A stretch of 34,421 bases of DNA, taken from Planctomycetota bacterium. Lineage in GTDB: Bacteria > Planctomycetota > UBA1135 > GCA-002686595. Shown here in pieces: positions 8,484-17,433 of the stretch. Below the pieces are notes generated by a model. That model saw only the letters and a program-made list of their open reading frames with translations. It searched no databases and was not told the DNA's origin. The stretch lies in contig JALWOP010000469.1 of assembly GCA_027083445.1 (NCBI GenBank), positions 1 to 34,421 on the forward strand, given 5' to 3'. A program made the position numbers and the translations under genes. Numbering within the stretch: the first letter of the stretch is position 1; each line of letters starts with the position of its first letter.

Positions 8484-8613
8484 CATGCTCCACCTCTCTG
8501 AGAATACGCTCCCCTGGGCTCGCGAGCGGGGATTGCCTGTTACAGGAAGCGTCCGGAGCAACCATTCCGGTGTCCGAATCCTGGAAGGCGGTCCAAAATA
8601 TGGACCGCGAGCC

Positions 8614-11600
8614 ATGCGCGATGAAGTTGAACTCTGCCCCCCCCCCGGCTACCGGGTCACGGGGATCCTGGCCACCCGCCCCGGCCTGCGGGTCTTGGAA
8701 GCACACTGGGAGGGGGATCAACGGGTGGTCCTGCGCCTGGAAGCGGCGGGAGCGGAAACCGCCGCGGAACTCGAGGTCCTGGCGGCGGTGGAGCACCCCG
8801 GGCTGGCACGCCTGGTCGATCACGGCCCCCTCCCCGGCGGAGGCCGCTATCTGGCCCGAGCCTGGGTCGAGGGAACGCCCCTCGATCGCCTGGTGGGCAA
8901 GCGCCGCCCCAAGGAGCTGGGGCGCATCCTGGCCCGCACGGCCCAGGTGGTGGAACACCTGCACGGCGCGGGCTTCGTGCATGGCGACCTGAAGGCGGCC
9001 AATATCATCGTCGCCGCCGGGGACCATCCCATCCTGGTCGACTTCGGCCTCGCCCATCGCGAAGAGGAGCACCGCAGCACGGGAGGGAGCTGGTTCCATC
9101 TGGCTCCAGAGGTGCTTCTGGGAGCTCCGCGCGGTCGTTCGGCGGACATCTTCGCCCTGGGTGTGACCCTGGCTTCCCTGCTCGCACCCTTCCCGGTCGA
9201 TGCGCGCAGCTTTCACGGCGCCTTTCCCGCGCGACCCTTCCTCGAGGCGGCAGGCGTCGACCCCTCGCAGCTTCCCGCCTGGGCCCGGGAGATCATCGTC
9301 GGCGCGACCGACCGGGACCCAGCCTGCAGGCCGCCCTCCGCCGGTTGGATCGCCGAAACCCTGGGCGCGCGTCTGGGGGGCGTACGGCGGGCTTCCCTGG
9401 CCCCCCTGCAACTGACCTGGCCCCTGCTCGAGGGACGCACCCACTTCGTCGAAGCGCGCTCGCGCCGACTGGAATCCCTTGGGGAGCGCTTCGAGGTTTG
9501 GACCTTCGACGACGCCCAGGAGGCGGCGCGCATCGGCAGGGCCGCCGCCCTGCACTTGGCTCTCCGCGATCCGGCCGTGCGGGGCATCGACCTCGGACGG
9601 ACTCGGGCCTGCGCCACCACGGCGGAGCTCGATACCTGGGCGCGCGCGGTGACCCGCGGCGAGGGTCTGCGCATCGTCTATGGGGGCGGAGGCGGTTGGG
9701 GCGACCGCGCTGCAGCGGCCCTCTTGGCAGCCGGCGGTCAACACCACGGTTCGCGCTGGATCCTCTGCACGGCAGGCACACCACCCACCGGCCTCCCGAC
9801 CCGTCCCTTCCCCCCCCTCAGCGAACAGGCCGTGCTGGCCCGCTTGCGCGCCTGGCTGCCGGACACCGACGACGATGCCCTGACCCTGCTCGGTGAGCGC
9901 ATCCATGCCGAATGCCACGGCAGTGCGGTACGGGCAGAGACGCTGATCCAGGCCGTCGCCGATGCGGGTTGGCTGCACCTCGATCACCGCGGTTTGCGCC
10001 TGCGCGAGGGGCGCTTGCCCGATCATCTCGGGCGCAGCTTGGCCGCGCCCGCAACATCGCCCACCGCAAGACTCGACGGGAACGCCCGCCGCCTGCTCGC
10101 CGCCCTGGTGATCCTTGAACAGCCGGCACTTCCCAGCGAAGTGCGGGTGCTGACCGGACTCTCGGCCGGCGCCCTGGCGGAGGCCGCCGCGGATGCCCGG
10201 CGCAGTGGGGCACTGCGCCTGGAGGAGGGGCGCTGGTCAGCGGCCCGGCCCCTGCCCCGCCGCAAGGCGCTGGCCCTCTCCCTGGACGATTGGCGCGCCC
10301 TGCACGCAGCCCACGCCCGCGGCCTGGAGGGCGATGAGCGCCTCCTCGCCCTGGCCCTGGCAAGCGGTGGCGAGGAATCCGAAGCCCTGCGGGAACGCAT
10401 CGTCTCCCTGCGTGATCACGGCCTCCCCGAGTGCGCCGTCGCCTGGCTCTCGCGCCTGGTCAGCCAGCTACGTCTGGCCCAGGAAGAGGTCCCGGTCTGG
10501 GTGCGCGGTGAACTGGCCCTCACCTGGTCCCGGGTTGGCGACACCGACCAGGTCGAACGCCACGTCAAGAGCCTGGAGGACGAAGAGTCTCCAGAGGCGC
10601 AGGGCTACATCTATCGGGCAAGAGCACGCCTGGCCTCGATGCGGCAACGCTATGGAGAGGCCCACGAGCTCTACCGGCGCGCTGCCGCTCTCGACCCCGG
10701 TTGTGCGGAAGAAGCCCACCTCGCCCGGGCACGGCTCGCCTTCGAGACCGGCGACGGTGAGACCCTGGAAGAGCTCGCATCGAACTGCGATCGCTTCGCC
10801 CGCCCGGTCGCCCTGGACCTTGGGGCCTTGGCAGCCATGCATGCCGCCCAGTGCGGCCGGGTGGACCAGGCACGCGCGAGCTTCGAGCGCTCCCTGACCG
10901 AAACCCTCGAGCGTGGGGAGAGCGGCCACCGACCCGTCCTGCTCTACAACCTGGCCCTGCTCGAGCGACGCGCTGGGAATCTCGAGCGTTCCCTCGAGCT
11001 CCTCGAAGAGGCCCTGGCCGGCTACGAGGAGCTGGGTGATCTGGTCGGGGCGGCGCGCACCCTGCTCGCCCTCGGCACCGCGCGGCGTCAGGCGGGTGAC
11101 TTGGTGGCCTCGCACGCGCACCTGATCGAGGCCACTTCGATGCGCGAACGGCTGGGGGATCACCTCGGTGCCCAGCGGGCACGGGGGGTGCTAGGGCTGG
11201 GGCTCGCCGAGCGCGGCCACCTGCGCCAGGCCGCCGACGCTCTCGCCGAAAGCGCACGCAGTCTGGCGGAGGCGGGAGCGGCCGCCGATGCCCTGCGGCT
11301 CGAAGCACGTCGGACCGAGCTCCTGGTACGCATGGGGCATGAGCCGAATCCGCCCAGCATCGAATGCGACCCGGCAGCGCGCCTCTGTCTGGTGCGCACG
11401 GCCTGGCTCCAGGGCGATCCGCAGGAGGCACGCCGCCTGGCCCTCCTGGTCCGGGACGAAGCGGCGAAGTTGGGCCAAGCGAGCGAAGAGGCCCAGGCCG
11501 AGTGGCTCTTGGCACGCATCGATGGCCGATCGATCGAAGCCCAAGGTCTCACTGCCAGGCTCGCCGAGGAAGAACGACTGCTCGCGACCCTTGCGGGCGA

Positions 11601-13389
11601 ACTACGGCCCGGTCCGGCCCTGGCCCAGGTCCGGGCCCTGATCGGTCGAGGCCGCGACGATCGCGCCGCGCGGTTGGCCATCGCCATCGTCGCCCGTACC
11701 ACCGACGCCCAGGCCCGCGCCTCGGCAGCCGCTCTCGCCCGAGAGACCCTCGGACGCGCATCGGTAGGCATGGATGCCTCCGAGCGCGAGGCCTTCATCG
11801 AGCACCTCTTGGACATCCCCGACCCGTTCCCGAGCGACCTGGACCACTGGCGCGAGAACGGCAGCCCCGAAGACGACATGGATCTGCTCAACCTGCTCGA
11901 ACTCAACCAGCGCCTGGTCGACCAACAGGACCTTCCCCAACTCCTGGGGGCGATCGTCGAAAGTGCACTCGAAGTCACCGGGGCGGAACGCGGCTTCCTG
12001 GTCCTCGAAGAGGAGGGTGAACTGCACCTCGATCACGCCATGGATTCGATCCGCGGTGACCTCGAGGCCGAGGACATCGAGGTCAGCCAGACCGTCCTGA
12101 CCGAAGCCCTGGCCTCCGGTTCCGTTCTGCGCGTTTCGAACGCCGCAGCCCACCCGGTCTTGAGCGCAGCCCCCTCGGTAACCGAGCTCGAACTGCGCTC
12201 GATCCTTTGCTGCCCCTTTGATGTCCATCCCGGTCTGCGGGGCGTGGTCTACGTCGATCACCGGGTCAAGGAGGGCGCCTTCGACGACCGCGCGGAACGC
12301 CTGCTCACCCTGCTGGCCGGGCAGGCCGCGCTCGCGATTCGCCAGGTGCGTCGCTTGGAGGAGATTCGCCGCCTGAACAGCGAACTCGAAGAGCGTGTCG
12401 TCACCCGCGAGACGGACCTGCGAGCCGCGAAGCGCATTCTGGCCCGCTCGGGCCTGACCGTGCCCATCGACGGCTTGATCGGCGAATCCCAGCCGATGCG
12501 AGCGGTCCACGAGTTGATTCGGCGCATCGCTCCCGCGGATATCTCGGTGCTCGTGTGCGGTGAGAGCGGCACCGGCAAGGAACTGGTCGCGCGCGCCCTG
12601 CACGATCTCTCCCCGCGTCGCGAAGGCCCCTTCGTGAGCGAAAACTGCGCGGCCCTGCCGGCCTCGATCATCGAGTCGGAACTCTTCGGTCACGCCAAGG
12701 GTGCTTACACGGGCGCCCACGCGGATCGAGCGGGCCTCTTTGAGCGAGCGAGCGGGGGCACTCTTTTCCTGGATGAGATCGGAGAGCTACCCATCGACCT
12801 GCAGGCCAAGCTCCTGCGGGTGCTCGAGACGCGGGAGGTACGCCGGGTCGGCAGCGAGGCGCTGATCCCGGTCGATTTCCGCCTGGTCGCCGCAACCAAC
12901 CGCGATCTCTCGGCCGAGGTCGCGGCCGATCGCTTTCGTGGGGACCTGCTCTACCGGCTGGACGGTGTGCGCATCGAACTCCCCCCCCTGGCCCAACGGC
13001 TGGACGACCTGCCCCTGCTCGTCGATCACTTCCTGCGCTTGCAGGCAACCAAGGATGGAGTGCGGCGCAAGGCTTCACGCAACGTGCTGCGCGCCCTGAG
13101 CGAGCGCGAGTGGCCCGGGAACGTGCGCGAGCTGGCCAACGAGGTCGCACGTCTGTGCGTCCTGTCCGAAGGCGATTTGGATGACCCCTCCCTGGTACGC
13201 CAATCCTCCCTGGCGACGAGCGTGAGCCGAGGCGGCCCGATCCTGCCCCTGGCCCAGCTCGAGAAGCAGGCCATCCTCGATGCGGTGGAGCGTACGGGTG
13301 GCGACAAGCGCCGGGCAGCAGAGCTCCTGGGGATCTCTCGTGCCAAGATCTACCAGCGCCTCAAGGAGTGGGGCCTGTCGTCCAAGTGA
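8614..13389 (+). CDS. Ser/Thr kinase-TPR-GAF-sigma54 activator fusion
   Basis: A 1591-residue one-component regulator. Domains: protein kinase (about 10-270) with H123-G-D125-L-K127 and N130 in the catalytic loop, D143-F-G and an APE-like segment; a poorly conserved middle region (about 275-620); TPR-like helical repeats (about 650-960); GAF (about 1100-1250); short coiled coil; sigma54 AAA+ domain (about 1290-1520) with Walker A GESGTGKE (1316-1323), loop G1363-A-Y-T-G-A, Walker B D1387-E1388 and WPGNVREL; C-terminal Fis-type helix-turn-helix. The loop has Tyr for the usual Phe of GAFTGA. Arg41 stands where the ATP-binding Lys of VAIK is expected and no glycine-rich loop is clear, so kinase activity is doubtful. 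Frame remains open upstream to 8182, but that overlaps the divergent gene and the promoter-like repeat; ATG 8614 fits the domain edge. Likely controls neighbouring secreted-protein genes (inference). Confidence 0.9.
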   Translation: MRDEVELCPPPGYRVTGILATRPGLRVLEAHWEGDQRVVLRLEAAGAETAAELEVLAAVEHPGLARLVDHGPLPGGGRYLARAWVEGTPLDRLVGKRRPKELGRILARTAQVVEHLHGAGFVHGDLKAANIIVAAGDHPILVDFGLAHREEEHRSTGGSWFHLAPEVLLGAPRGRSADIFALGVTLASLLAPFPVDARSFHGAFPARPFLEAAGVDPSQLPAWAREIIVGATDRDPACRPPSAGWIAETLGARLGGVRRASLAPLQLTWPLLEGRTHFVEARSRRLESLGERFEVWTFDDAQEAARIGRAAALHLALRDPAVRGIDLGRTRACATTAELDTWARAVTRGEGLRIVYGGGGGWGDRAAAALLAAGGQHHGSRWILCTAGTPPTGLPTRPFPPLSEQAVLARLRAWLPDTDDDALTLLGERIHAECHGSAVRAETLIQAVADAGWLHLDHRGLRLREGRLPDHLGRSLAAPATSPTARLDGNARRLLAALVILEQPALPSEVRVLTGLSAGALAEAAADARRSGALRLEEGRWSAARPLPRRKALALSLDDWRALHAAHARGLEGDERLLALALASGGEESEALRERIVSLRDHGLPECAVAWLSRLVSQLRLAQEEVPVWVRGELALTWSRVGDTDQVERHVKSLEDEESPEAQGYIYRARARLASMRQRYGEAHELYRRAAALDPGCAEEAHLARARLAFETGDGETLEELASNCDRFARPVALDLGALAAMHAAQCGRVDQARASFERSLTETLERGESGHRPVLLYNLALLERRAGNLERSLELLEEALAGYEELGDLVGAARTLLALGTARRQAGDLVASHAHLIEATSMRERLGDHLGAQRARGVLGLGLAERGHLRQAADALAESARSLAEAGAAADALRLEARRTELLVRMGHEPNPPSIECDPAARLCLVRTAWLQGDPQEARRLALLVRDEAAKLGQASEEAQAEWLLARIDGRSIEAQGLTARLAEEERLLATLAGELRPGPALAQVRALIGRGRDDRAARLAIAIVARTTDAQARASAAALARETLGRASVGMDASEREAFIEHLLDIPDPFPSDLDHWRENGSPEDDMDLLNLLELNQRLVDQQDLPQLLGAIVESALEVTGAERGFLVLEEEGELHLDHAMDSIRGDLEAEDIEVSQTVLTEALASGSVLRVSNAAAHPVLSAAPSVTELELRSILCCPFDVHPGLRGVVYVDHRVKEGAFDDRAERLLTLLAGQAALAIRQVRRLEEIRRLNSELEERVVTRETDLRAAKRILARSGLTVPIDGLIGESQPMRAVHELIRRIAPADISVLVCGESGTGKELVARALHDLSPRREGPFVSENCAALPASIIESELFGHAKGAYTGAHADRAGLFERASGGTLFLDEIGELPIDLQAKLLRVLETREVRRVGSEALIPVDFRLVAATNRDLSAEVAADRFRGDLLYRLDGVRIELPPLAQRLDDLPLLVDHFLRLQATKDGVRRKASRNVLRALSEREWPGNVRELANEVARLCVLSEGDLDDPSLVRQSSLATSVSRGGPILPLAQLEKQAILDAVERTGGDKRRAAELLGISRAKIYQRLKEWGLSSK

Positions 13390-13444
13390 CGGAAGCCCGT
13401 CCAGGAGTTGGATCACCGCTCGGCCTCTGGGGCCAATCCTGGCT

Positions 13445-13461
13445 TGGCACGGTCTTTGTGC
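13445..13461 (+). promoter_or_regulatory. sigma54-like -24/-12 element upstream of FG-GAP gene
   Basis: TGGCACG at 13445-13451 is an exact -24 element. The -12 region at standard spacing is TTGT (13456-13459) instead of TTGC. A GC lies two bases further (13460-13461). The word GGCACGG followed by GTGCAT also occurs in the symmetrical element at 8452-8483, with two fewer bases between the two halves. The start codon lies about 55 bp downstream. The imperfect -12 makes this tentative. Confidence 0.5.
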
Positions 13462-13515
13462 ATGGGGAGATAACGGCGGCATCGCTCGCCTCCCCCGAAA
13501 GCACCTCAAGACCGG

Positions 13516-15060
13516 ATGAAACCCAGATCCATGCGTACCGCATTCACCTTACTCTCCACTCTCTCCTTCGCCGCGCTGGCCAGCGCCCAGTTCGGAGGCG
13601 CGACGACCTACGCCCCCGGGACTCGACCCAGTGGCATCGCCCTGGCTGACTTTGACGGGGATGGGGACGTCGACATGGCCGTCACTTCTGACGCGCCCGA
13701 TAAGATCGCCGTCTTCACCAACATGGGGGCGGGTACGTTCAGCGGGCCCGTCATGGTCCTGCTTGGAGCCGGCACCTCTCCCCAAGCACTGATGGCACGG
13801 GACTTCGACGGAGATGGCGACATCGACCTCGCCGTCTCCCTGAAGAACGCCAACGCCGTACAAATGGTCACCAATGTCGGCGGTGCTTTCTTCCCCGGAG
13901 CGATGACCTCCATCGCGGGCGACGAACCGCGCTCGATGGTAGCTGCCGACCTGGATGGGGACGGAGACATGGACCTGGTTACCTCGAACCGCAAGACCGA
14001 CAACGTCAGCGTGCTGCGAAACAGCGGCGGTTCGCTGTCCCTCTTGGGCACCTTTGGCGCCGGGTCGGGTCCCCGCAAGCTCACCGCCGCGGATTTCGAT
14101 CTCGACGGTGATGTCGATATCGCCGTAAGCTCCCACGACGATCGCACGCTGCGCGTGCTGAACAACACCGGCGGTGGCAACTTGGTGCTGGGGATGACCC
14201 TCAGTGTCGGCAGCCAAATCCGTCCCGACGGATTGACCTCAGCAGACCTGAACGCCGACGGGCGCATGGACCTCATCGCCGCGACGAGTGGCAACAATGC
14301 CGGCCTGATGTTCGCCACGGTCTTCCTGAACATGGGTGGCTCGTGGATGGGCCCCTTCAACTACGCCAGCGGTGGCATGAACCCCGACTCGGTCGCGGCG
14401 GCGGATCTCGACCTCGACGGCGACATCGATCTGGTGCTCTCCAACCAGGACTCGAACACCGTGGCCGCCTTGTCCAATTCGGGAAGCGGCACCTTCGGGG
14501 CCCCGGCCCTTTCGATGACCGGTTCGCGCCCCGGTGATGTACGCCTGGCCGACCTGGACGGCAACTCGAGCCCGGATCTGGCTGTCGCCGACCGTGATTC
14601 GAACGACGTCATGGTCTTCCTGAACTCCAACAGCGGTGGGGGCGGCAACGTCGGCACGAACTACTGCGGCCCGGCCAACGCCAACTCGACCGGCATGGGA
14701 GCTCAGCTTGCAGGCAGCGGCAGCGCCGTGGCCGCCATGAACAATCTCACCTTGACAGGCACGCAGATGCCCGCCGGCCAGTTCGCCATGTTCCTGAACT
14801 CCCCCACCCAGGGCTTCACCCAGCCCCCCGGCAGCCAGGGCAACCTCTGCCTCGGTGGTCAGATCGGACGCCACACCGCCCAGATCGGCCAGGTCGCCAT
14901 GGACGGCAGCTTCTCGCGCACCATCGACCTCACCTCCCTGCCCCGTCCGGTAGGCGGCCCCCACAGCGTCGTGGCGGGAGAGACCTGGAACTTCCAGCTC
15001 TGGTTCCGAGACGGCTCCTTCTCGAACTTCACCGACGGTTTGAGCATCACGTTCCTCTAG
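13516..15060 (+). CDS. secreted FG-GAP/VCBS repeat protein with NYCG C-terminal domain
   Basis: A 514-residue exported protein. The signal peptide ends at ALASAQ (residue 25); ATG at 13531 is an equally plausible start within the same signal. Seven Ca-binding FG-GAP-type repeats follow (about residues 35-370), each with a core such as ADFDGDGDVDMAV or ADLDLDGDIDLVL; the last (DLDGNSSPDL) is degenerate. They should form a seven-bladed beta-propeller. A Gly-rich linker leads to a C-terminal domain (about 380-514) that begins NYCGPANANSTG and contains a second Cys in GNLCLGGQIGRH. I know this domain as a recurrent tail of secreted planctomycete proteins, without known function. Likely located at the cell surface or released. 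Confidence 0.9.
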   Translation: MKPRSMRTAFTLLSTLSFAALASAQFGGATTYAPGTRPSGIALADFDGDGDVDMAVTSDAPDKIAVFTNMGAGTFSGPVMVLLGAGTSPQALMARDFDGDGDIDLAVSLKNANAVQMVTNVGGAFFPGAMTSIAGDEPRSMVAADLDGDGDMDLVTSNRKTDNVSVLRNSGGSLSLLGTFGAGSGPRKLTAADFDLDGDVDIAVSSHDDRTLRVLNNTGGGNLVLGMTLSVGSQIRPDGLTSADLNADGRMDLIAATSGNNAGLMFATVFLNMGGSWMGPFNYASGGMNPDSVAAADLDLDGDIDLVLSNQDSNTVAALSNSGSGTFGAPALSMTGSRPGDVRLADLDGNSSPDLAVADRDSNDVMVFLNSNSGGGGNVGTNYCGPANANSTGMGAQLAGSGSAVAAMNNLTLTGTQMPAGQFAMFLNSPTQGFTQPPGSQGNLCLGGQIGRHTAQIGQVAMDGSFSRTIDLTSLPRPVGGPHSVVAGETWNFQLWFRDGSFSNFTDGLSITFL

Positions 15061-15100
15061 GCCCGACCCCCGTCCAGGGAACACCTCTCTCCCTGAAACC

Positions 15101-15138
15101 GCGCCCCTCCCCGACCTGCACCGGTCGGTGAGGGGCGC
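15101..15138. terminator. bidirectional terminator hairpin
   Basis: GCGCCCCTC-C-CCGACC (15101-15116), loop TGCACC, then GGTCGG-T-GAGGGGCGC (15123-15138): 15 paired bases with one internal mismatch. It lies between two convergent genes and can stop transcripts from both sides. There is no long T tract. Confidence 0.75.
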
Positions 15139-15177
15139 TCTCTGTCATCGTCTCCTCGCGTGCCCCGTTCCCGGATC

Positions 15178-16317
15178 TCATGTGTGTTGCGAACCGCTGC
15201 CGGTCAGGCGCTGCTTGCGCATGGGCTCGACTGAAAGCCACATATCGCGCCTGGAACGGTAGCCGTTGCGTCTCTTGAGTCGCTGGGTGCGGCGATAGTC
15301 CTCGTGGCGGTTGGCGTAGTAGGTGCCGACGCAATCCTGGCAGGTGGGCCACTCCCTGAAATCGAAATCCATGTGCGCCTTGCGCAGGCTCATCATCCTC
15401 TGACTATTCCATAGCTCAGCCAAGCTCTCCGGCCCGAAACGGCCAACCGTCACGCGCGCATCGAAATCGAAACGACAGACACTCATCGCACCGTTGGAGA
15501 GCAGGTAGAGGGCGTCCCAGGGATAGGGACAGGGCATGCGGACACTTCCGTAGATCCGATCGCGGAGACGTTGAGAGAGGATGCCCTTCCTGCGATGGGG
15601 TTCATCGGGAACGTACCCGGCATGATTGTTCGGCCAGTGGAAGAAGAAGTCGTCGACAAGCGGTCCCAACCGTTTGAAGTAGGCCCGTTCCTCCTCCCGC
15701 GACCACTCCTTGGTGAAAACGCAGGTCGCCACGAGCGAGGGTAGCTGTGTCTGCCCCCAGGGGCTCTCGCAGTGGGGGCCGATCTCGTCTCGGGTCTTGC
15801 GCAGAAGTTCGACACTCTTGAAGAGCTTCTCGGGATCGATCCCAGGGCGCAGCCTCCGCAGCTTGTCGGGATCGACCGCATCGATCGAGAGGTTCATGAT
15901 GTCCGGGCCCGCGAGCACCAGTTCGGTGATCTTCTCGGGAGTCAGGGTCGTCCCATTGGTCGAAAAAGTCACCGTCAAGCCCCTCTCCTTGGCCATCCGG
16001 ATCATGCGAGGTAGCTCCTCGTGCAGGGTCGGTTCCCCGACCGTATGGAGGGTCAAACGGGGCACGCCCATGGCACTCATCTCCTCGAGCAACTGCTCGT
16101 AGAGATCCAGGGATAGCCAGGTGTGAGGACGTAGCATGTCCTTGTTCCCGCAGAAGGTGCACTTCAGGTTGCAGGCATTGGTCGGCTCGACGATGATCCG
16201 CTGGGGACGCTCGGGAATGATCCCGAACGGGTGTTCTCGGCGGGTGTGCATCACGCGCACGCGACGAACGGCATTGCGAAGCAGCGTGGTTCCCTGGAGA
16301 TAGCTGCGTAGTCCCAT
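15178..16317 (-). CDS. radical SAM/SPASM-domain protein
   Basis: A 379-residue enzyme with the radical SAM cluster motif C49-x3-C53-x2-C56 (PTNACNLKCTFCGNK), a GEP-like segment (HTVGEPTLH) and a NGT segment (FSTNGTTL) in the expected order. The C-terminal third holds further cysteines in the SPASM style (MPCPYPWDALYL, SVCRFDF, CQDCVGTYY), which would bind a second Fe-S cluster. Such proteins modify peptides or are MoaA-like sugar or lipid enzymes; no precursor peptide gene is visible nearby, so the substrate is unknown. It stands alone on the minus strand and ends convergently with the FG-GAP gene. The divergent neighbours are an epimerase and a flippase, so a cell-surface glycan role is possible but unproven. 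Confidence 0.9.
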   Translation of the reverse strand: MGLRSYLQGTTLLRNAVRRVRVMHTRREHPFGIIPERPQRIIVEPTNACNLKCTFCGNKDMLRPHTWLSLDLYEQLLEEMSAMGVPRLTLHTVGEPTLHEELPRMIRMAKERGLTVTFSTNGTTLTPEKITELVLAGPDIMNLSIDAVDPDKLRRLRPGIDPEKLFKSVELLRKTRDEIGPHCESPWGQTQLPSLVATCVFTKEWSREEERAYFKRLGPLVDDFFFHWPNNHAGYVPDEPHRRKGILSQRLRDRIYGSVRMPCPYPWDALYLLSNGAMSVCRFDFDARVTVGRFGPESLAELWNSQRMMSLRKAHMDFDFREWPTCQDCVGTYYANRHEDYRRTQRLKRRNGYRSRRDMWLSVEPMRKQRLTGSGSQHT

Positions 16318-16350
16318 GGCCAGTTAGATCCCGAACCGCCGCAAACGATG

Positions 16351-16369
16351 ACCGGAAATCCGGTTTTTC
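16351..16369 (+). other. short hairpin followed by T run between divergent genes
   Basis: ACCGG-AAAT-CCGGT followed directly by TTTTC looks like a small intrinsic terminator on the plus strand. No plus-strand gene lies just upstream, so it could be an attenuator in the leader of the epimerase gene or a chance palindrome. Confidence 0.3.
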
Positions 16370-16433
16370 TTGGGCGGAGCGCCAAAGAGAACTAGAGGTC
16401 TCTCCATGCGCTGTGCTTTGGTAGATAGAGGGC

Positions 16434-17393
16434 ATGGATGTGCTCGTGACCGGCGCCGGTGGCTTTGTCGGAGGACATGTCGTGAAGGCGTTGATCGCGG
16501 CTGGCCACCATCCTCGAGCACTCTTGCGCCCGTCGAGCGATGGGAGCGCCCTCGAACAGGCGGGGATCGAGGTACGGCGTGGGGACCTGCTCGACGAGAC
16601 ATCCCTCCATCGGGCAGCGCGCGGTGCGGATGGGCTCGTGCATTGTGCCGCCCGCCTGGGAGCCTGGTCGCGCCAAGACGAGATGCAGCGTCGCATCAAC
16701 GTCGAGGGCACCGCCGCCATCCTGCGCGTTGCCTTGCAGCGCAAGATCGCCCGCGTCGTCCACGTCTCCTCCGTTGTTGCCGTGGGTCTGCGCAGGGAGC
16801 CCGTGCCGCTCACCGAGGAGGAACCGTGGATGGGCCGGGCGGCGCCGCGCATCAACTATGTACTCACCAAGTTCGAGGCCGAGCAACGGGTCAAGGTCGC
16901 CCTCGCAGCCGGCCTGGCCGCGACCATCGTCAACCCCGCGGCCATGGTCGGGCCCCATGCCTATGGTCCCTCCAAGGGGGGCATGGTGGCGGCGGCCCGC
17001 GAGGGACGTTTGAAGCGACTGCACCCCGGCGGCAGCAGCTTCGCCCACGTGGCGGACGTGGCCACCGGCTGTGTCCAAGCCCTCGAGCGGGGCCGGGTCG
17101 GCGAGCGCTATCTGCTCGGTGGCGAAAACGTGACCTGGCTCGAGGTCTGCAGGCGGGCTGCCCGGCAGGCGGGAGCTCCCGAGCCGCGAGGCACCTGGCC
17201 CCTCCTCGCGGGGCGTGGCCTTGCGCTGGCTGCCGGTCTCTTGGACGCCGTCCATCTCAGCCGTCCCCCCTGGGCTCCCGAGCGTTATCGCATGTGGGGT
17301 TGGTACACCTTCGCCGACTCGAGCAAGGCGGTTGCGGAGCTGGGCTACGCCCCCCGTGACCTGGACGCAGCCTTGGCGGATAGCGGCGCATGA
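16434..17393 (+). CDS. NAD-dependent epimerase/dehydratase (extended SDR)
   Basis: A 319-residue extended short-chain dehydrogenase. The Rossmann NAD site G7-A-G-G10-F-V-G13 is at the N-terminus. The catalytic set is S112/S113 (VHVSSV) and Y142-x3-K146 (INYVLTK). The pattern resembles nucleoside-diphosphate-sugar epimerases and the HpnA/dihydroflavonol reductase-like branch; the exact substrate cannot be told. Start ATG follows AGAGGG closely. A flippase gene begins 40 bp downstream, so the pair may act in making and exporting a surface polysaccharide or lipid-linked sugar (inference). Confidence 0.88.
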   Translation: MDVLVTGAGGFVGGHVVKALIAAGHHPRALLRPSSDGSALEQAGIEVRRGDLLDETSLHRAARGADGLVHCAARLGAWSRQDEMQRRINVEGTAAILRVALQRKIARVVHVSSVVAVGLRREPVPLTEEEPWMGRAAPRINYVLTKFEAEQRVKVALAAGLAATIVNPAAMVGPHAYGPSKGGMVAAAREGRLKRLHPGGSSFAHVADVATGCVQALERGRVGERYLLGGENVTWLEVCRRAARQAGAPEPRGTWPLLAGRGLALAAGLLDAVHLSRPPWAPERYRMWGWYTFADSSKAVAELGYAPRDLDAALADSGA

Positions 17394-17433
17394 TCGCGAA
17401 GCCGGTTGGGCCTTCGTTCAGGAGAACTCCCGG

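Noticed and set aside
8182-8613. N-terminal extension of the kinase/sigma54 activator frame
   Set aside because: It overlaps the divergent gene and the promoter-like palindrome, and the kinase fold begins just after ATG 8614.
8437-10026. Upstream extension of the minus-strand secreted-protein frame (total 1119 codons)
   Set aside because: It is antisense to the kinase gene, has no domain content, and a signal-peptide start lies at 8436.
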